NCBI GenBank assembly: GCA_947453875.1
Contig: CANGIH010000093.1
Span: forward strand, 1 to 7,887
Reading direction: 5' to 3'
Source of the DNA: Planctomycetaceae bacterium
GTDB lineage: Bacteria > Planctomycetota > Planctomycetia > Pirellulales > UBA1268
DNA: 7,887 nt
Shown: positions 5,045 through 7,887 of the stretch, piece by piece
How positions within the stretch are numbered: the first letter of the stretch is position 1
Layout: every line of letters begins with the position of its first letter
The notes under the pieces: model-generated
Database searches by the model: none
The model's input: the letters and a program-made list of their open reading frames with translations, nothing else
Told to the model about the DNA's origin: nothing
Translations under genes and position numbers: made by a program

Positions 5045-6879
5045 CGGGGGGGCTCCTCTCGGAAGAGGGCCGGCGCCGCCTCGGGTGATGCCGGCTCGAC
5101 CACGAGCCACTGCCCGTCGCTGCCGATGCCGGCGATGGGGGTGATCCTGCCGCCGGGCCAGCGGATCTCCACCGCAGGCTGCGGCTCGCCGGGCAGCAGA
5201 GCGAAGAGGAGTCGCTGGTCGCGCGAGGATTGGTAGCCGCTCCCCCCCTTGATCTGTTCGGTCTGCTTTCGGCCCCCGGCCGACATCGTCACCAGAGCTC
5301 CGATGGCGTCGCGGTTGCCGACGGTGCCGACGAGACGGAGGACGAGGCTCCCCGCGGCCTCGCCATCGGGATGCCCACGGTCGTTGCGGAGGAGGGTGGC
5401 CGGTTCGTCGCGCTGGTTGAAGGCGAGATCGTGATCACCGTCGTTGTCGAGATCGGCGGCGGTCACGCCGCGGCCCTGATGGCGCGCAAGAAAATAGGGG
5501 CCGAGTTCGGCGGCAGGGAGCGTGTTGAAGTGGCCGTGATCGTTGTGGAGGAGGAGGGGCAGTTGCTTGAGGACGGTGCTGTCGCCCGTCTTCTGACGAT
5601 CGTCGCCGACATGGCCGTTGGTGATGATCGCGTCGAGCCAGCCGTCGAGATCGAAGTCGGCAAACTGCACCCCCCAGCTCACGAAGGGGAGGCTCGGGCC
5701 GCCGGTGCCGCTGGTCTCGCTGACGTCACGGAAGATGCCGTCGGCGGAGCCTGCGAAAAACAGGTTTTCCTCTCCCTGGAAGTCGGTGACGAGGATGTCG
5801 AAATGGCCGCGGTTGCCGGTGTCGGCGATGTCGATCCCCATGCTCGACTTCACCTTCCCTTCGTGATCGTAGGCCGTGCCCGACATGTCGCTCATGTCGC
5901 GGAACCGCCCTCCGGCGGCACCGAGCCAGAGGGAGTTGGGGTTCATGTCGTTGGCGACGTAGAGGTCGATGAGGGAGTCGCCGTCGAGGTGGGCGGCGAC
6001 CACGCCGAGACCGCGACCGGGGCGGCCGTCGAGGCCCGCCTCGGCGGTGGCATCGCGGAACGTGCCGTCGCCATTGTTCATGCGGAGGACATCGGGCTCC
6101 GGCTCCACCGTCAGCGGACTGCAGAAGACACGTGTCCCCTGCAGACGGTCGCCGCAGTGGGCATTCGTCTCCGGAGTCCATTTGCCGTAGCGGCAGACAT
6201 AGAGATCGAGGAGCCCGTCGCCATCGGCATCGAAGAAGGCCGCGGTCGAACTCCAGCGACCATCGTCGAGCCCGGCCGCCTGACCGACTCGCTCGAACCG
6301 GCCATCTCCGAGATTGTGGAACAGCGCATCACCGCCGTAGCCGGTGAGGAATAGATCGGGAAAACCGTCGGCGTCGTAGTCGCCGACGGCCACACCGTGG
6401 AGATACCCGTCGTGGTGCAGGCCGCTTGCCAGACTTGCATCAGTGAACCGCCAGCCGCCGAGATTGCGGAAGCAGCGGGCGCGGTTCTCCACCGGAGCGG
6501 TGTCGGGGGAAAACGGGGCCCCGGAGACGAAGCAGAGGTCCTGTCGCCCGTCGAGATCGAAGTCGATCGCTCCAAGCCCACTGCCGTTGGCCGACGGGAA
6601 GGGTTTTTCGGCCGAATCGCCCGACAGGTGGACGAAGTCGATGCCGGAGGGGGCCGTGACGTCGGTGAACCAGGTGGGGCCGTCGTACGGCGCCGGTTCC
6701 GGAAAGGCCCCGGGGGCCACCGCCGCTGGCGGCGCGGTCGCTGGCTCAGGTGCCGGTTGCGGGGGCCGCGAGCAGCCCGTCATCACCATGCAGACGATCC
6801 ATCCGACGATGGCCAGAGAGCACGCTCGCGCTGCGTTGCCACGCCGAGAACGCGATGGAAACATGGGGCAGTCGATCAT
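5041..6879 (-). CDS. CRTAC1-family lipoprotein A (FG-GAP repeats + ASPIC/UnbV domain)
   Basis: A 612-residue exported lipoprotein, first gene of the CRTAC1-CRTAC1-TPR operon. From the ATG at 6879 it has a basic N-region (RSRR 10-13), a hydrophobic core and the lipobox VMTGC (Cys36), then a Pro/Ala linker (about 38-60). Calcium-type loops are DFDLDGRQDL (106), DYDADGFPDL (167), DADGDGLLDL (217), weaker HLDGDSLIDL (297), degraded DTGNRGHFDI (353), DFDLDGWLDA (408) and DLDNDGDHDL (476). The ASPIC/UnbV domain is at about 505-575 (GGSGYQSSRDQRLLF). Cys229, Cys242 and Cys253 match three cysteines of CRTAC1 B. The frame is open upstream to 7098, but that would overlap the binding-protein gene and its terminator and bury the signal, so I reject it. 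ATG 6864 is a second acceptable start. No Shine-Dalgarno is seen. The family call is firm. A role in an envelope complex is inference from signals and neighbours. Confidence 0.93.
   Translation of the reverse strand: MIDCPMFPSRSRRGNAARACSLAIVGWIVCMVMTGCSRPPQPAPEPATAPPAAVAPGAFPEPAPYDGPTWFTDVTAPSGIDFVHLSGDSAEKPFPSANGSGLGAIDFDLDGRQDLCFVSGAPFSPDTAPVENRARCFRNLGGWRFTDASLASGLHHDGYLHGVAVGDYDADGFPDLFLTGYGGDALFHNLGDGRFERVGQAAGLDDGRWSSTAAFFDADGDGLLDLYVCRYGKWTPETNAHCGDRLQGTRVFCSPLTVEPEPDVLRMNNGDGTFRDATAEAGLDGRPGRGLGVVAAHLDGDSLIDLYVANDMNPNSLWLGAAGGRFRDMSDMSGTAYDHEGKVKSSMGIDIADTGNRGHFDILVTDFQGEENLFFAGSADGIFRDVSETSGTGGPSLPFVSWGVQFADFDLDGWLDAIITNGHVGDDRQKTGDSTVLKQLPLLLHNDHGHFNTLPAAELGPYFLARHQGRGVTAADLDNDGDHDLAFNQRDEPATLLRNDRGHPDGEAAGSLVLRLVGTVGNRDAIGALVTMSAGGRKQTEQIKGGSGYQSSRDQRLLFALLPGEPQPAVEIRWPGGRITPIAGIGSDGQWLVVEPASPEAAPALFREEPPR
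5053..5058 (-). promoter_or_regulatory. Shine-Dalgarno of CRTAC1 B, partly in a small hairpin
   Basis: On the minus strand GAGGAG lies eight bases before the ATG at 5044, inside the last codons of CRTAC1 A. The spacer is a run of seven C plus one G. CCTCT (plus-strand 5055-5059) can pair with AGAGG (5064-5068) around a 4-base loop, so a 5-bp stem covers part of the site. Ribosomes finishing CRTAC1 A would open it. This site, with the ATGA overlap, fixes the CRTAC1 B start. Confidence 0.7.
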
Positions 6880-6942
6880 GCTCAGGCACTCGGGACGCGG
6901 TCGAGAGGGCGCCGCGGGAACCGGTCGAAGGAGGAGGATCCC

Positions 6943-6951
6943 AGAATAGCA
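6943..6951 (-). promoter_or_regulatory. Possible extended -10 promoter of the CRTAC1 operon
   Basis: On the minus strand TGCTATTCT fits the extended -10 form TGnTATNNT. It lies in the 97-base space between the terminator at 6982-7002 and the CRTAC1 A start, about 57 bases (predicted RNA start to ATG) upstream. No good -35 box is visible at 16-18 bases, which extended -10 promoters can tolerate. A terminator just upstream means the operon needs its own promoter, and this is the best candidate. Confidence 0.35.
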
Positions 6952-6981
6952 CGCGGCGGGAGGCAGCACCCCGGATTGAAG

Positions 6982-7002
6982 AAAGCCATCGGGGGCTTTT
7001 TT
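6982..7002 (-). terminator. Rho-independent terminator of the binding-protein gene, possibly bidirectional
   Basis: AAAGCC (6982-6987) pairs with GGCTTT (6994-6999) around a 6-base loop, starting a few bases past the TGA at 7007-7009. Read on the minus strand, the stem is followed by CTTC after TTT, a moderate T-run. Read on the plus strand, the stem runs directly into six T (6997-7002), a stronger signal. It separates the binding-protein gene from the CRTAC1 operon transcriptionally. Confidence 0.7.
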
Positions 7003-7006
7003 CCGC

Positions 7007-7792
7007 TCAGAAATAGAAGGGGATCCCCTCAGCCTTGAAGGCAGCTTTTTCCTCGGGAAGGAACTCGTCGCCGAGTTTCTCGAAGCCACCGTCAGCACGG
7101 AACGCCTCGAGGAACGCGTTCACCTGCTCACGCAACTCCCGATCGGCCGGGCGCAGTCCGACCGCCCACGACTCCTCCCGGAACGGGCGGAGGAAAGCCC
7201 GGGTGGAGTCGGCGTGACGCTTGTGGTTCTGGTAGACCGAGAGCGAATCATAGATGAAGGCATCGGCCTTTCCCTGCACCACCTCGAGGACGGCCGCGGC
7301 CTCCTTGTCGAGGACGAGGAGCCGAGCCTGCTTGAAGGTCGACGAGGCGAACTGGTGGCCGGTCGTCCCCTTCTTCACCGCCACTGTCCGCCCCTTGATG
7401 TCGAGATCGTCGGCGCCTTTCACCGCGGACTTCGTTCCCACGAGGAGCGCGAGCCCCGTCTTCAGGTAGGGCTCCGAGAAGGCGATCGTCTTGGCCCGCT
7501 CCGGGGTGGCTGTCATCGACGAGATGATGCAGTCGATCTTGCCGGTCTTGAGCGCGGGGATCAGCCCATCGAAGGCGATGTTCTCGATCACGACCTCCCG
7601 GCCGAGGTGCTTCCCGAGCGCTGCGGCGATCCGCACGCTCACCCCTGTCGGCTTGCCGGCGGCATCGGTCATCTCAAATGGCGGGTAGGCCAGTTCCATG
7701 CCGACGCGAAGCGGATCTGCGGCGGTGGCCGACGCCAGCGTGCAGATCGCCCAGGCCGCGCTGATCGCGATCAGGAGGGGGCGGAGAGGCAT
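7007..7792 (-). CDS. Periplasmic amino-acid-type ABC transporter substrate-binding protein (SBP_bac_3 family)
   Basis: A 261-residue secreted binding protein that would capture a polar amino acid or similar small solute in the periplasm and pass it to an ABC permease. A Sec signal covers residues 1-24 (cleavage likely ATA|AD). The type II periplasmic fold follows, with family landmarks in order: VGMELAYPPFEM (30-41), AFDGLIPALKTGKIDCIISS (73-92), TPERAKTIAFSEPY (96-109), the second-lobe KKGTTG (140-145) and DAFIYD (177-182). By family analogy Arg99 binds the substrate carboxylate, and Thr143/Thr144 and Asp182 contact the rest of the ligand. Length is normal for the family and the gene looks intact. 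No Shine-Dalgarno precedes the ATG. No permease or ATPase gene lies downstream and a terminator follows at once, so it is monocistronic at this end; partners could lie past the window edge. The exact ligand cannot be told. Confidence 0.93.
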   Translation of the reverse strand: MPLRPLLIAISAAWAICTLASATAADPLRVGMELAYPPFEMTDAAGKPTGVSVRIAAALGKHLGREVVIENIAFDGLIPALKTGKIDCIISSMTATPERAKTIAFSEPYLKTGLALLVGTKSAVKGADDLDIKGRTVAVKKGTTGHQFASSTFKQARLLVLDKEAAAVLEVVQGKADAFIYDSLSVYQNHKRHADSTRAFLRPFREESWAVGLRPADRELREQVNAFLEAFRADGGFEKLGDEFLPEEKAAFKAEGIPFYF

Positions 7793-7887
7793 GGAGAGGT
7801 GTCCGTGGGATGGCGGGGAAGGAAACGCGAGTGTCGGTGGCGGAAGAGGTCACTCGCCACGGACGCAATAGACCGCGTCGGAGGAAC
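7793..7887 (-). promoter_or_regulatory. Leader/promoter region of the binding-protein gene with competing hairpins
   Basis: I see no gene in these 95 bases. On the transcribed strand, GTCCGTGG (plus 7857-7864) can pair with CCACGGAC (7801-7808), just ahead of the start codon. GTGGCG (7855-7860) can instead pair with CGCCAC (7837-7842) around a 12-base loop. The two helices share GTGG and exclude each other. TATTGC (minus strand, 7865-7870) is a weak -10 candidate, but its -35 position falls outside the window. Function is unproven, and 8-bp repeats can arise by chance in GC-rich DNA. Confidence 0.25.

Noticed and set aside
2783..5236. 817-codon plus-strand open frame opposite CRTAC1 B
   Set aside because: Its product is a low-complexity Val/Glu/Ala/Arg text that mirrors the antisense of DxDxDG codons. 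The minus strand holds clear family motifs, a signal and a ribosome site, so this is a GC-bias shadow.
5230..6354. 374-codon plus-strand open frame opposite CRTAC1 A
   Set aside because: Same Val/Glu-rich antisense pattern of calcium-loop codons, with no recognisable domain.
6880..7098. N-terminal extension of CRTAC1 A to 7098
   Set aside because: It would overlap the end of the binding-protein gene and its terminator, and place 73 extra residues before a lipoprotein signal.
1..7887. CRISPR array, tRNA, rRNA, insertion sequence or integrase
   Set aside because: No regularly spaced repeats, cloverleaf, rRNA text, transposase motif or flanking terminal repeats were seen. The repeated GTCGTCGTAGTCG-like strings are codons of calcium loops.

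Overview
The window reads as a piece of a GC-rich bacterial chromosome, most likely from a planctomycete (phylum Planctomycetota; order not resolved). The evidence is the gene mix: two CRTAC1-type lipoproteins (FG-GAP/calcium-loop repeats ending in an ASPIC/UnbV domain), two membrane-anchored TPR proteins, a very small lysine/methionine-rich lipoprotein, and at the left edge a 14-residue tail (MGTRAGGE...) that looks like the C-terminus of a DUF1559 pseudopilin-like protein, a family greatly expanded in planctomycetes. No tRNA, rRNA, CRISPR array, transposase or phage gene is visible, and no stretch over 300 bases lacks a gene.

Layout. Positions 1-46 hold the tail of the upstream gene. A GC-rich hairpin (78-112) follows, then a plus-strand pair: a TPR-like membrane protein (199-1521) and a 62-residue lipoprotein (1572-1760). 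These converge on a minus-strand operon read from right to left: CRTAC1 lipoprotein A (6879-5041), CRTAC1 lipoprotein B (5044-3230, start and stop overlapping as ATGA), and a TPR membrane protein (3099-1792). Right of that operon, behind its own terminator (6982-7002), lies a separate minus-strand gene for an amino-acid-type periplasmic binding protein (7792-7007). Its leader runs to the window edge.

How the genes may work together. Everything from 199 to 6879 encodes proteins predicted to be exported or anchored with their bulk outside the cytoplasm: two lipid-anchored beta-propeller-like proteins, two single-pass TPR scaffolds with the same short N-tail/TM/helical-repeat plan, and one tiny lipoprotein. 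A reasonable inference is an envelope complex in which the TPR proteins scaffold the CRTAC1 proteins. Its substrate and purpose cannot be read from the sequence. CRTAC1 proteins have no established bacterial function, so this block is the best candidate here for an undescribed system. The binding protein at the right looks independent. The most striking non-coding signals are hairpins inside the last ~70 bases of two genes (a perfect 16-bp stem at 1823-1858 and a 12-bp inverted repeat at 3243-3300), plus G/C homopolymer runs of 7-8 in the surface-protein genes.
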